The position numbers and the translations under genes are program-made. Of a DNA stretch of 46,845 bases, positions 19,048-27,595 are shown piece by piece. Below the pieces are notes generated by a model, which did no database searches, had not been told where the DNA came from, and saw only the letters and a list, made by a program, of their open reading frames with translations. The stretch spans positions 1 to 46,845 of the forward strand of contig JAANXA010000031.1 in the NCBI GenBank assembly GCA_018263505.1. The letters are read 5' to 3'. The stretch is from Candidatus Nitrosopumilus sp. Lineage in GTDB: Archaea > Thermoproteota > Nitrososphaeria > Nitrososphaerales > Nitrosopumilaceae. Within the stretch, counting starts at the first letter, position 1; each line of letters starts with the position of its first letter.

Positions 19048-20163
19048 ATGAATGAAAAATCATATGTTGTAGTTTTTCCAACAATATTTTCAAAAAATAA
19101 AATAATCAAACTTATTCAAAATATTAAAAAAATTCTTAAAATAAAAAATCAGCAATTTAAATCTGTTAAACGTGATGGTGATATAATTTTGGTAGATGCA
19201 AATGATCCAGTATTTGCATCTACTGCAATTAATTTATTATTTGGAATTGAGAAAATAGTGATTGCAAAACAGATACAAAATAAATTTGAAGAAATTGTTT
19301 CTGAAATCACATCAATTAGCGGTAATTTGTTGTTAAAAGGTGAAAAATTTTTAGTTAGAGTCGAAGGAAGTTCAAAAGGATTTTTAGTGAAGGATGTAGA
19401 AATTGCTGCAACATCAAACATAATAGAAAAAAAATCGAAATTAGGAGCTTATCCAGGAACAGATGAAAACTATAATAAATTATTATACACTTATTTGACA
19501 AAAAATAATGCATACATTTCAATATTTTCAGATAAAGGAAATGGTGGAATTCCATATCAAATACAAAAAGAAAAAACAATTTGTGCAATTTATGATGAAT
19601 TGTCTGCTGTTTCATGTTTTGAAACAATTAAACAAGGATATGATGTAAGAATCATTATTTGTTATAGACAAAAATCTGAATTGATGAATCTAGCAAAAAT
19701 TATCAATCAAATTATACCTAGATTAGTTCAAGATAAAATTGAATTAGAATTTTTTTGGTTAAAAATTAAATCGAGTGGTAGAAAAAATTATTTAATTTAT
19801 GTAAATTCAATTTTAGAAATAATGTTAAATGAATCAAATAATAAAATATCATTACCGCTATCTCCAATGATATTTTCTTCAAAATTTGTTGATTATGTAT
19901 TAAAAAAAGTATTTGAAAAAAATAAAATTCCAATTTTACCACTTGCAGGAATTGATACTAAATTATTTTATGATGCAAAAGAAATAGGATTGGAAAAATG
20001 TATAAAAAAATTAGAAAAAACCATTACTTCTAGTTCTTATGAAATTACTTCCTTTTCAAAAAAAGAAGTAATGATGAGCATTAAATCAAAAAGAAATATT
20101 TCAATTAAAGTTGGACCAAATAATGTTCATGATATTTTAGATTCTTTAGAAGCAAATCATTGA
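19048..20163 (+). CDS. ThiI/THUMP-like protein with degenerate PP-loop
   Basis: Overall arrangement is that of ThiI-type tRNA 4-thiouridine synthetase: an N-terminal ferredoxin-like region, a THUMP domain at roughly 76-160 (LLLKGEKFLVRVEG, then KDVEIAATSNIIEK), and GNGGIP (164-169), which in ThiI precedes the ATP-binding PP-loop SGGxDS. Here the aligned segment reads DELSAVS (183-189), so the PP-loop is gone and adenylation of tRNA is unlikely. The C-terminal part is AT-biased and lysine/isoleucine-rich. I prefer ATG 19048 over the TTG at 18991. It may be an RNA-binding remnant or partner; function unknown. Confidence 0.72.
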   Translation: MNEKSYVVVFPTIFSKNKIIKLIQNIKKILKIKNQQFKSVKRDGDIILVDANDPVFASTAINLLFGIEKIVIAKQIQNKFEEIVSEITSISGNLLLKGEKFLVRVEGSSKGFLVKDVEIAATSNIIEKKSKLGAYPGTDENYNKLLYTYLTKNNAYISIFSDKGNGGIPYQIQKEKTICAIYDELSAVSCFETIKQGYDVRIIICYRQKSELMNLAKIINQIIPRLVQDKIELEFFWLKIKSSGRKNYLIYVNSILEIMLNESNNKISLPLSPMIFSSKFVDYVLKKVFEKNKIPILPLAGIDTKLFYDAKEIGLEKCIKKLEKTITSSSYEITSFSKKEVMMSIKSKRNISIKVGPNNVHDILDSLEANH

Positions 20164-20194
20164 AAATTTAAACAGGCATTACTGGTTTCTAATT

Positions 20195-21430
20195 GTGCTC
20201 AAAATAGGGGAATTTATCTATCCATGGGGAAGCGGTCATTATTCTCGAATGATGAGACTAAATGATGCATTAACAAATCAAATCAATGATAAATTAGATA
20301 TACATTTTTCAAGTAAGGATCATGTTTTTGAAAAATTATTAAAGAAATTTCCAAAAGAAGAAGAAAAAATTCATGAAATTTTAATGCCTACTCCAATTGA
20401 TGGAAAATTTGGTCCTAGTGTTTCAAAATCATTAATGAATATTCTATTACCGATTGAAAGCAATCCTCCACTGATTAGACAAATAATAAATTATTTGAGA
20501 GAAGAGAGGAAATTATACAATAAAGAAAAATTTGATTTGGTGATAAATGATGGGGATATGGGTTCAAATATTTTAGCAAACAATAGAAATATTCCAAGTT
20601 TATTTGTGACAAATCAATTTAGACCAAAATTATATAATTCAAGATCATATCTTTATCCATCATTAATTTTTATTGCAAAGCAGATCAATAAAGCTTCAAA
20701 AATTCTTGTTGCAGATTCTCCTCCACCATATACAATGTGTGAATACAATCTAAATTTCATTAAAGAATCTGAAGGAAAAGTTGTTTATGTTGGACATTTT
20801 ACAAATAATAATTTAATCACTAATAAAGATGAAACAGTTCTAGAAAAATTAGTAAAAAATAATGAATTTGGTTATTGGATGAGAACAGGAAACAAATCAA
20901 CTAATGATGGAACTGGACAACGATATGAAGAAGTTTTTCATCAAAATGAAATGAATAATGAAAAAAGAATTATTTCACATGCAAGAAATGAATCAGGTAT
21001 CGATTCTGTTACAGGGAAAGATGGGAAAAAATATTCAATTTTAGATGCTTTTGAGAAAAAAATTGATTGGATACAAATAGATATTGGATTTCTATCAGAA
21101 CAGGAAAAAAATTCAATTTTAGATTTATGTAAATATGCAGTTGTAAATGGTTCTCATACAGTAATGGGTGAAATAATGGGTGGAAAATCAAAACCAATTA
21201 TTGGAATACCAATTTATGATGAACACACAAACAATATCAAATGGGCTGAAGAAAAGAAATTAGGAATTTTAGTTACAAAAACAAAACAGGTAATACATGC
21301 AATTTCAAATATTAAAGAAAATTATGATGAATTCGAAGATAATCTAAAAGATTTTTCGAAGAATTTTGTCCCTATAGGTGCAGAAAATTCAGCAAAAATT
21401 GCAGCTGAAATGTTAGAAGAAAAGAGATAA
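20195..21430 (+). CDS. GT-B fold glycosyltransferase-like protein
   Basis: A 411-residue protein that starts at GTG with LKIGEFIYPWGSGHYSRMM, the glycine-rich loop of MurG/GT28-like or COG1819-type glycosyltransferases (IYPWGSGHYSR resembles GxGHxxR). The C-terminal half has YAVVNGSHTVMGEIMGGKSKPIIGIP, the nucleotide-sugar-binding region seen in such enzymes (usually G.GT..E.L..GKP.I..P). Sugar donor and acceptor cannot be told. It lies 31 bp downstream of the ThiI-like gene. Possible roles are lipid or surface glycosylation. Confidence 0.75.
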   Translation: MLKIGEFIYPWGSGHYSRMMRLNDALTNQINDKLDIHFSSKDHVFEKLLKKFPKEEEKIHEILMPTPIDGKFGPSVSKSLMNILLPIESNPPLIRQIINYLREERKLYNKEKFDLVINDGDMGSNILANNRNIPSLFVTNQFRPKLYNSRSYLYPSLIFIAKQINKASKILVADSPPPYTMCEYNLNFIKESEGKVVYVGHFTNNNLITNKDETVLEKLVKNNEFGYWMRTGNKSTNDGTGQRYEEVFHQNEMNNEKRIISHARNESGIDSVTGKDGKKYSILDAFEKKIDWIQIDIGFLSEQEKNSILDLCKYAVVNGSHTVMGEIMGGKSKPIIGIPIYDEHTNNIKWAEEKKLGILVTKTKQVIHAISNIKENYDEFEDNLKDFSKNFVPIGAENSAKIAAEMLEEKR

Positions 21431-21454
21431 AACATTATTCTAATAATTTTGCTC

Positions 21455-21522
21455 ATCTGGCACGCGGGATTTCGATGGGCGAACGGACCGAAAGGGATGA
21501 TGAAAAAATCCGCGTGTCAGAT
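21455..21522 (+). ncRNA. Candidate structured RNA: GC-rich long hairpin
   Basis: Inside an AT-rich genome this short block is markedly GC-rich. ATCTGGCACGCGG (21455-21467) pairs with CCGCGTGTCAGAT (21510-21522) over 13 bp with a single G-U pair, and ATTT/AAAT extends it past a bulged G. The internal part includes CGATGGGCGAACGG, a CCGAAAGG tetraloop-like hairpin and GATGATGA, which resembles a box C/kink-turn element. No long ORF crosses it in a sensible frame. It lies between the glycosyltransferase stop and the next gene, about 60 bp before that gene's start. It may be a free-standing small RNA (guide-like), a 5' regulatory element, or a terminator-like structure; strand is assumed from gene direction. 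Confidence 0.5.
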
Positions 21523-21581
21523 AAAATCGATCAATAAAGAATGTGGGAACGCTTTTATGGAAAAAATTAAGTTGAATCTTA

Positions 21582-21893
21582 GTGCCTAATTGTCCTGAAT
21601 GTACAGCAAGAGAGAAAAAGAAAATTCAAGTAAAGTATGAGGAAGAAACACCTGAGGAAGAAAGAGGTAGAGAAGATTTATTCAAATTATTTGATGAGAT
21701 TGATATTCCAATGAAAATGGATGAAAAAAATAGACGACATTTTATTTGTAAACGATGTGGGTTATACGCTACAAGAGAAGAAATTTCAGATATAAGATTC
21801 AAATTAAATCAAAAAGAAAGAACACGTGATGATAAACACGATGATTATCTTGAATGGTGGTCAAAAAGTAAAAAAGAAAAAGTAGAAAATTAG
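21582..21893 (+). CDS. Small zinc-ribbon-like protein of unknown function
   Basis: A 103-residue acidic/basic protein with two cysteine pairs, CPEC (4-7) and CKRC (about 57-60), separated by about 50 charged residues; together they could bind one zinc ion. The rest is rich in Glu, Lys and Asp and ends in a charged helix. The start is GTG (the TGTCCTGAATGT that follows encodes the first cysteine pair). It is followed after 12 bp by another small conserved protein, suggesting a two-gene unit. No specific function is recognised. Confidence 0.75.
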   Translation: MPNCPECTAREKKKIQVKYEEETPEEERGREDLFKLFDEIDIPMKMDEKNRRHFICKRCGLYATREEISDIRFKLNQKERTRDDKHDDYLEWWSKSKKEKVEN

Positions 21894-21905
21894 AATAGAT
21901 TTACA

Positions 21906-22304
21906 ATGGTAAAAAAGAAAGATGAAATTCCAGAATGGGTTACTGATGAAATTCAGAATGCAAAATTCAAGAAACCCGTAGAAATAAAGAAGACAGGATA
22001 TATTCTAGAATTTTATTATGATGATAATAAAATAGATGTTCAATTGTATGACGGACTTGAAGATGGACGACATATTGTAACAATGGATGTAATTAAAGAC
22101 ATCAAAATTGAAGATTTGTTAAAAGGTGAAGTGTATGAATTTGTTTTTGAACAACATAAAGCCCCATTAAGTAAAAAAGTATCAGAATTTTTAGAAAAAG
22201 AAAAAGAAATTGTGATGAATGCAATTTATCAATTTGAGTTAAAATCTTTAGAATTAATGGATGTGGGTTCTAATGATACTACAGATGACGATGTTGAAGA
22301 ATAA
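21906..22304 (+). CDS. Small acidic protein of unknown function
   Basis: 132 residues, no cysteines, no membrane segment, beginning VKKKDEIPEWVTDEIQNAKF. It is rich in Glu, Asp and Lys and ends in an acidic tail (NDTTDDDVEE). It follows the zinc-ribbon gene after 12 bp and its stop abuts the stop of the convergent SDR gene. The reading frame, length and ATG start support a real gene; function unknown. Confidence 0.75.
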   Translation: MVKKKDEIPEWVTDEIQNAKFKKPVEIKKTGYILEFYYDDNKIDVQLYDGLEDGRHIVTMDVIKDIKIEDLLKGEVYEFVFEQHKAPLSKKVSEFLEKEKEIVMNAIYQFELKSLELMDVGSNDTTDDDVEE

Positions 22305-23105
22305 TTAATGTGAATTTTTAGAATCAGATAAATTTTTGAATAATTTTCCCATAATTGGATTAATAAAATAAGGGAATGTATTTTTCAACCAAATTACACC
22401 ACGTAAAAAAGAAGGAACGATAATTTCTAATCTTGGAGAATTTGAAGCTTGCAAAATCGATTTTGCTACAGTTTTAGAACTTAATGAAAATGTAAAATTT
22501 GATGACATTTTATCAAAAGATGAATGATCAAAAAAATTGGTTTTAACCATGATTGGACTTACAACCGTAATATCGACTCCAGAATTTTTTAATTCATGTT
22601 TTAATCCTTCTGAAAATCCTAACATGGCAAATTTTGAACCACAGTATGATGTAATTCCAGGTAAACCAAAACTAGCTGCAACAGATGCAACATTAACAAT
22701 ATGTCCAGATTTTTTCTTCAACATATGTGGAAGGAAATTTTTGATACAGTAAATCATTCCAAAATAATTGGTTTTCATTTGTGATTCAATTTCATCAATA
22801 GAAAGTTCAAATACAGAACCATAAATCGCAAAACCTGCATTATTTATTAAGATGTCAATAGTACCAAATTTTTCTAAAACAATTTTTGACATGTTTTTTA
22901 CTTGAACTTTGTCAGAAACGTCACATTGGCATACAAGAATCGTAATATTGAATTTTTCTAATTCATTTGCAATTAATTCAAGTTTATTTTTTCTTCTTGC
23001 AACTAAAATTAGATTAGCCCCCCTTTTTGCAAATTCAATTGCAGTCTGTTTTCCAATTCCTGATGATGCACCTGTAATTAAAATAACTTTATTTTTAAAA
23101 TTCAT
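22305..23105 (-). CDS. Short-chain dehydrogenase/reductase (SDR), classical type
   Basis: NAD(P)-dependent oxidoreductase with the nucleotide-binding GASSGIG (about 10-17) and ARRKNKLE downstream (arginines suggest NADPH), NNAG, the catalytic serine in VNVASVAAS, and the YxxxK pair YCGSKFAMLGFSEGL. The C-terminus is hydrophobic and may lie near the membrane, similar to 3-oxoacyl reductases of the dehydrogenase DHRS type. 266 aa is normal length. The substrate is not predictable. A separate SDR occurs at 32978-33721. Confidence 0.92.
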   Translation of the reverse strand: MNFKNKVILITGASSGIGKQTAIEFAKRGANLILVARRKNKLELIANELEKFNITILVCQCDVSDKVQVKNMSKIVLEKFGTIDILINNAGFAIYGSVFELSIDEIESQMKTNYFGMIYCIKNFLPHMLKKKSGHIVNVASVAASFGLPGITSYCGSKFAMLGFSEGLKHELKNSGVDITVVSPIMVKTNFFDHSSFDKMSSNFTFSLSSKTVAKSILQASNSPRLEIIVPSFLRGVIWLKNTFPYFINPIMGKLFKNLSDSKNSH

Positions 23106-23139
23106 GAATTGAAAAAAATATTCAAAAATAAAGTGGTTT

Positions 23140-24156
23140 CTATGTTGCTTGTGGTTTTGATATTTTACTCAAGGCTAATTTTACTAAAAGTAACCATGTA
23201 ACTACAATTGGAACATAATATGTTGCAATTCTCCATCCAATTACAGCATCCCATGCAACTATATCTTTTGAGATTGAAAAGTCAAATGGATTTAAATTAT
23301 TAAGATATGCAACAATTCCAAATTCTGCTAGTCCAGAACCTCCTATTGTTATAGGTAAATTTCCAATTGCGTTTGCACCCATTACTGCCATTATTGAATC
23401 AAATATGTTAATTATGTAACTAGTTCCCATTGCAATAATCATAAAAGATATTCCATAAAATATCCAAGATACAAGTGAAAGCAAAAATGAAATTGTAAAT
23501 ATTTTTTTAGTTTCAGGGGTTTGAATGTTCTCTCTAATCATTGTACATGTTTCTTCCATCCAAGAATTCGTTTGATTGATAATTTTAGTTCCTTTTTCTT
23601 TTCCTAATTTTTTTACAAGAGTTTCTAAAATATTTGGAACTTGAAATGTATGTTTAGAAGACAAGAAAAACATAACCATCCATAAAGATGTTATAGAAAT
23701 ACTCGTAGCTAGAATAACTATTCCTACAACAAATGCTCCATTCAATAATGCAATAATTCCTGCTAACATAGATAACAAACCTGCTGCAAGTACCTCAGTT
23801 ACAATATCAACAAGTGCAATCCATGTAGCTTTAGAGAGTTCTATTCCTTTTTTCTTTAAATAATAAATTACAACAAATTCTGCTCCAATAAACATTGGAG
23901 TTGTAAATTTAATAAATTCACTACCTACTCTAACGCCTACTAATTTAAAAAATGAGTCAGGATTACCTAGATATTTTTTTGTTATATATGCAAATTTGAC
24001 TCCTTGTAAACCTAGTTTAATCATCATTGCACATATTGCTCCAACAAATGGAAATAATCCAATTGCCAAGATATCATCAATTTTAATATCAAATTGAATT
24101 GCAATAATCAAAATTGGAATTATGGTAACAGGTATTGCAACCAATCTCCAATTCAT
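23140..24156 (-). CDS. Flippase-like multi-pass membrane protein (UPF0104/LPG synthase TM type)
   Basis: A 338-residue protein with about eight hydrophobic segments from the N-terminus (LVAIPVTIIPILIIAIQF) to the end (VPIVVTWLLLVKLAL). The motif LPITIGGSGLAEFG near residue 273 is characteristic of the lysylphosphatidylglycerol synthetase/UPF0104 membrane domain, also seen in AglD-like archaeal proteins. It likely handles lipid-linked sugars or polar lipids at the membrane, but the exact substrate is not known. The gene is on the minus strand, upstream of the SDR gene. Confidence 0.85.
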   Translation of the reverse strand: MNWRLVAIPVTIIPILIIAIQFDIKIDDILAIGLFPFVGAICAMMIKLGLQGVKFAYITKKYLGNPDSFFKLVGVRVGSEFIKFTTPMFIGAEFVVIYYLKKKGIELSKATWIALVDIVTEVLAAGLLSMLAGIIALLNGAFVVGIVILATSISITSLWMVMFFLSSKHTFQVPNILETLVKKLGKEKGTKIINQTNSWMEETCTMIRENIQTPETKKIFTISFLLSLVSWIFYGISFMIIAMGTSYIINIFDSIMAVMGANAIGNLPITIGGSGLAEFGIVAYLNNLNPFDFSISKDIVAWDAVIGWRIATYYVPIVVTWLLLVKLALSKISKPQAT

Positions 24157-24307
24157 AAAATAATTTTTTTGAATTCAAATATGAAAGTTAAGTAAATAAT
24201 TTTTCCATTGATAAGACAGTTCAAAAAATCAGGCGTGAAAATTGATTTAATTGTTAATTATTTATTTTGAAATAGTTTGAAATACAAGCAAATAATCAAT
24301 CATAGAG

Positions 24308-25066
24308 TTGAAAACAATTTTTGTTTCGGGAACAGCAGGTTCAGGAAAATCACTTCTTTCATCAAAACTATATGAATATTATACAAAAAATGGTGCATTT
24401 GCAGCTGTCTTAAATTTAGATCCTGGTGTAGAAAAAATTCCATATACTTGTGATATTGATGTAAGAGATCATGTTGATTATGTTTCTATAATGCAGCAAT
24501 ATGAATTGGGTCCTAATGGGGCATTAGTAATGGCAAATGATTTGATTGCATCAAAAATAGATGATATTCAAAATGAGGTGAATTCAGTTAATCCTGACTA
24601 TCTAATTGTAGATACACCTGGTCAAATTGAATTATTTGCATATCGTTCTAGTGGACGTTTTATTGTAGAAAATATTTCATCTGAAAATAAATCAAGTATT
24701 TTTCTATTTGATGGATCATTAATTACATCACCAGTAAATTTTGTTTCAATTGCACTTTTAGCTACATCAATCAGATTACGTTTGAACTTACCAACAATTA
24801 ATGTATTAACTAAAACAGACATAATTAAAGAAAAACTAAAAGAAATATTACAATGGACAACTAACTTGAATACTTTAGAAAATGCTATTGCAAATGAAAC
24901 TGATGGAGATACTTATACACTAACCACAAATATTTTACGAGGATTAAATCTAAGTGGATTTGCACAAGGATTAATTCCAGTTTCAAATGTGACTGGTGAT
25001 GGTTACATTACTTTAGAGGGAGCATTAAGCAGAATTCTTAATTTAGGTGAAGAGGTAGAGGATTAA
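24308..25066 (+). CDS. GPN-loop GTPase
   Basis: A GTP-binding protein of the XAB1/GPN family. P-loop GTAGSGKS (about 8-15), VLNLDPGVEKIPY, the diagnostic GPN motif in YELGPNGALVMAND, DTPGQIELFAYRSSG as switch II and TKTD as the base-recognition motif are all visible. Eukaryotic relatives assist assembly and nuclear import of RNA polymerase II; the archaeal role is unresolved. Start is TTG at 24308. The stop overlaps the homoserine kinase ATG in the TAATG arrangement. Confidence 0.93.
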   Translation: MKTIFVSGTAGSGKSLLSSKLYEYYTKNGAFAAVLNLDPGVEKIPYTCDIDVRDHVDYVSIMQQYELGPNGALVMANDLIASKIDDIQNEVNSVNPDYLIVDTPGQIELFAYRSSGRFIVENISSENKSSIFLFDGSLITSPVNFVSIALLATSIRLRLNLPTINVLTKTDIIKEKLKEILQWTTNLNTLENAIANETDGDTYTLTTNILRGLNLSGFAQGLIPVSNVTGDGYITLEGALSRILNLGEEVED

Positions 25067-25998
25067 TGGTATCAAGCATTACTGTTAAGGCTCCATCATC
25101 AACTGCAAATTTAGGCCCTGGATTTGATGTATTTGGATTAGCAATAGATGCATTTTTTGATGAAATTACACTTACTAAAACAAAAAATGGAATCACAATA
25201 ATTACAGATGGAGATGTTCCTACAAATCCAGAAAATAATACAGCAGGTTTAGTTGTAAAAAATATGAAGAAAAAATTTAAGATTAATCACGGTATTGAAA
25301 TAAAAATGAAAAAGGGTATTCCTGCAGGATTTGGAATGGGTAGTAGTGCAGGTTCTGCGGCGGCGGCTGCAGTTGCATTTAACAAATTATTTAAACTAAA
25401 ATTAGATGGGAATTCTTTGGTAGAATTTGCAGGTAGTGGAGAAAAAGCAAGTGCTGGAACAATTCACTATGATAATGTTGCAGCTTCTGTTTTAGGAGGA
25501 TTTGTAATTGTTAAAACTGAGCCATTGGATGTGATTAGAATAAAACCTCCAACTAATTTGAGAATGTGTATTGCAGTACCAAAAATTACGGTTCCAAAAA
25601 AGAAAACTAAAGTTTCAAGAGGAGTAATTCCAAAAAAAGTAAATCTTAATGATAGTATTTTGAATTTATCAAATGCTGCAACAATTGTAGCAGGATTTAT
25701 GAAAAAAGATTCAGAATTAATTGGAAAATCAATAAAAGATTCCATTGTAGAACCTGCACGACAACATATGATTCCAGGATTTTTGAAAGTTAAATCAAAT
25801 GCTCTTAAAGCAGGAGCATTAGGAGTAACAATTAGTGGGGCAGGGCCTTCAGTAATAGCATTTTCAAAAAAATCTTCAGATTTAAACAAAATTAGTTTAG
25901 CAATGACTAAAGGGTTTGCATCTGCAAATACAAAATGTCAAACTATAATATGTAAACCAAGTAATGGGGCAATTAATAAAATAAAAAATTTTAGATGA
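25066..25998 (+). CDS. thrB: Homoserine kinase (GHMP family)
   Basis: Phosphorylates homoserine in threonine synthesis. The GHMP fold is shown by SSTANLGPGFDVFGLAID (about 10-27) and the ATP-binding GIPAGFGMGSSAGSAAAAAV (about 85-104), with the C-terminal GVTISGAGPSVIAFS. The length of 310 aa fits ThrB. Translation is probably coupled to the upstream GPN GTPase gene through the TAATG overlap, although the two functions are unrelated. Confidence 0.94.
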   Translation: MVSSITVKAPSSTANLGPGFDVFGLAIDAFFDEITLTKTKNGITIITDGDVPTNPENNTAGLVVKNMKKKFKINHGIEIKMKKGIPAGFGMGSSAGSAAAAAVAFNKLFKLKLDGNSLVEFAGSGEKASAGTIHYDNVAASVLGGFVIVKTEPLDVIRIKPPTNLRMCIAVPKITVPKKKTKVSRGVIPKKVNLNDSILNLSNAATIVAGFMKKDSELIGKSIKDSIVEPARQHMIPGFLKVKSNALKAGALGVTISGAGPSVIAFSKKSSDLNKISLAMTKGFASANTKCQTIICKPSNGAINKIKNFR

Positions 25999-26004
25999 AT
26001 ATTT

Positions 26005-26676
26005 ATGAAAAAAGCAGTTATTGTTTTTAGTGGAGGAATAGATTCTGTTTGTGCAGCTTCATTTTTAAAATCAAAATATGATTTGTATGGAATTACATTT
26101 TCATATGGACAAAAAGCAGGTATGGAAATTGATGCTGCAAAATCTTTTTCAAAAAAATTAGGATTAAAACAACATAAAATTATTGATATTGGATTCATGA
26201 AAAATTTGTATGGGGATTCTAATGTTTTAACAAGTAAAAAAATGAAAATACCTAATAAATTTGAATATTCAATTGTAGTTCCAATTAGAAATGCAGTATT
26301 TCTATCAATAGCATCAGCATGGGCATATACACTTAATGCATCTCTTGTAGCATATGGTGCTCATACAGGAGATAAGCATTATCCAGATTGCAGACCAATA
26401 TTTGCAAAAAAATTAGAATCTGCATTTAATCAAGGGGAAATTGATGGAATAAATTCAAAATTACGTAAGAGTATTAAAATTTGGTCACCATATAGAGAAA
26501 AGTTATCAAAAAGTGATTTATTAAAATCAGGAATTAAGATTTTAGGAAATTCTATTTTTAAAACATGGAGTTGTTATTCAAATAAAAAATTTCATTGTGG
26601 AGTTTGTGAATCATGTAACAATAGAAAATTTGCATTTACAAATGCAGGAATTAAAGACAAAACAAAATATCTTTAA
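26005..26676 (+). CDS. queC: 7-cyano-7-deazaguanine synthase (QueC)
   Basis: Converts 7-carboxy-7-deazaguanine to preQ0, the precursor used for archaeosine in tRNA. It has the PP-loop SGGIDS (9-14) for ATP, TFSYGQKAGMEI, and the zinc site at Cys190, Cys198, Cys201 and Cys204 (CGVCESC). At 223 aa it is complete. It is followed on the opposite strand by folE and queE, which supply earlier steps, so the cluster marks the preQ0 pathway. The gene starts 6 bp after thrB. Confidence 0.95.
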   Translation: MKKAVIVFSGGIDSVCAASFLKSKYDLYGITFSYGQKAGMEIDAAKSFSKKLGLKQHKIIDIGFMKNLYGDSNVLTSKKMKIPNKFEYSIVVPIRNAVFLSIASAWAYTLNASLVAYGAHTGDKHYPDCRPIFAKKLESAFNQGEIDGINSKLRKSIKIWSPYREKLSKSDLLKSGIKILGNSIFKTWSCYSNKKFHCGVCESCNNRKFAFTNAGIKDKTKYL

Positions 26677-26682
26677 ATGAAT

Positions 26683-26931
26683 TTAGTAGCCATTACGAAG
26701 AAATTTCGTTAAAATTATTCGTCTTAGCCCTATATACCAAACAAGAAAGAAAATTCCCATATTACCTATGAAAAGATAATTTTGTACTTCAGGGATTAAT
26801 CCTTCAATAGAATCAGTAATTTCCCTAGAGATCAATAATGAAACTGCAATAACAATTACACATTCTATAGCATACCATGTCCAATGAGGCCAAGATTCTT
26901 TTGGAATGTGAATATTTGGATGTACTCCCAT
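26683..26931 (-). CDS. Small membrane protein of unknown function
   Basis: About 82 residues with two hydrophobic segments (WTWYAIECVIVIAVSLLI and YLFIGNMGIFFLVWYIGL) and a basic C-terminus (LRRIILTKFLRNGY). I place the start at ATG 26931 (MGVHPNIHIP), since the longer frame opens with TTG at 26943. It sits between queC and folE, which is unlikely to have functional meaning. No family recognised. Confidence 0.7.
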   Translation of the reverse strand: MGVHPNIHIPKESWPHWTWYAIECVIVIAVSLLISREITDSIEGLIPEVQNYLFIGNMGIFFLVWYIGLRRIILTKFLRNGY

Positions 26932-26974
26932 GTTAATTATCAAAAATTTTGATTATTTAATTTTTCAGTATATT

Positions 26975-27532
26975 CTAGATAAAAGAATCTGATGTTCGTT
27001 TTCTAATTAGAGTCATTATACCTTGTTTTTCATCCTTATTTTCATAAATTCCTCTAAATGCTGATGATGATAGAGTTGCATCATTTCTAACACCACGCAT
27101 TTTCATGCATAAGTGTTCAGCATCTGCCAATACTACTACACCTTTTACTCCTTGAGAGAATAATTCATCTGCAATATTTTTTGTTAATCGTTCTTGAATT
27201 TGTAATCTTTTTGAATATTTTTCAACCAGTCTTACTAATTTTGATATTCCAAAAACTCTTCCATTTGGTGAGTAAGCAATGTGAATTTTTCCAAAAAATG
27301 GCAACATATGATGTTCACACATTGAATAAAATTGAATATCACGAGCAATTACTACATCAGAATCTTCTGAAAATTGAACTGCAAGTTCTGAATTTGAATC
27401 ATATCCATTAAAAATTTCTTTATACATATTTGCTATTCTTTCAGGAGTTTCTCGTAAGCCTTCACGGGTAGGATCTTCTCCTACTTCTATGATTAATTCT
27501 CTTACAAGTTTTTTGACACGATCTTCATTCAT
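26975..27532 (-). CDS. folE: GTP cyclohydrolase I (FolE type IA)
   Basis: Makes 7,8-dihydroneopterin triphosphate from GTP, the first step toward 7-deazaguanine derivatives and pterins. Zinc and catalytic motifs are seen as MCEHHMLPFFGK (Cys72, His74/75), SKLVRLVEKYSKRLQIQERLT, and AEHLCMKMRG (Cys142). It is 185 aa, full length. Adjacent to queE (64 bp downstream of it on the same strand) and close to queC. The archaeal alternative MptA is not seen; this is the classical bacterial-like enzyme. Confidence 0.95.
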   Translation of the reverse strand: MNEDRVKKLVRELIIEVGEDPTREGLRETPERIANMYKEIFNGYDSNSELAVQFSEDSDVVIARDIQFYSMCEHHMLPFFGKIHIAYSPNGRVFGISKLVRLVEKYSKRLQIQERLTKNIADELFSQGVKGVVVLADAEHLCMKMRGVRNDATLSSSAFRGIYENKDEKQGIMTLIRKRTSDSFI

Positions 27533-27595
27533 GTTATGTATTGACAGAATTTTTCTAGTATTTGAACCTAATCAGGTTTTTAGGCTGATATTAAT

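Noticed and set aside
21455-21522. Fluoride riboswitch
   Set aside because: A GATGG and GATGATG resemblance to the crcB motif was noticed, but the required pseudoknot and spacing are not present, and the crcB gene is 17 kb away with no such element before it.
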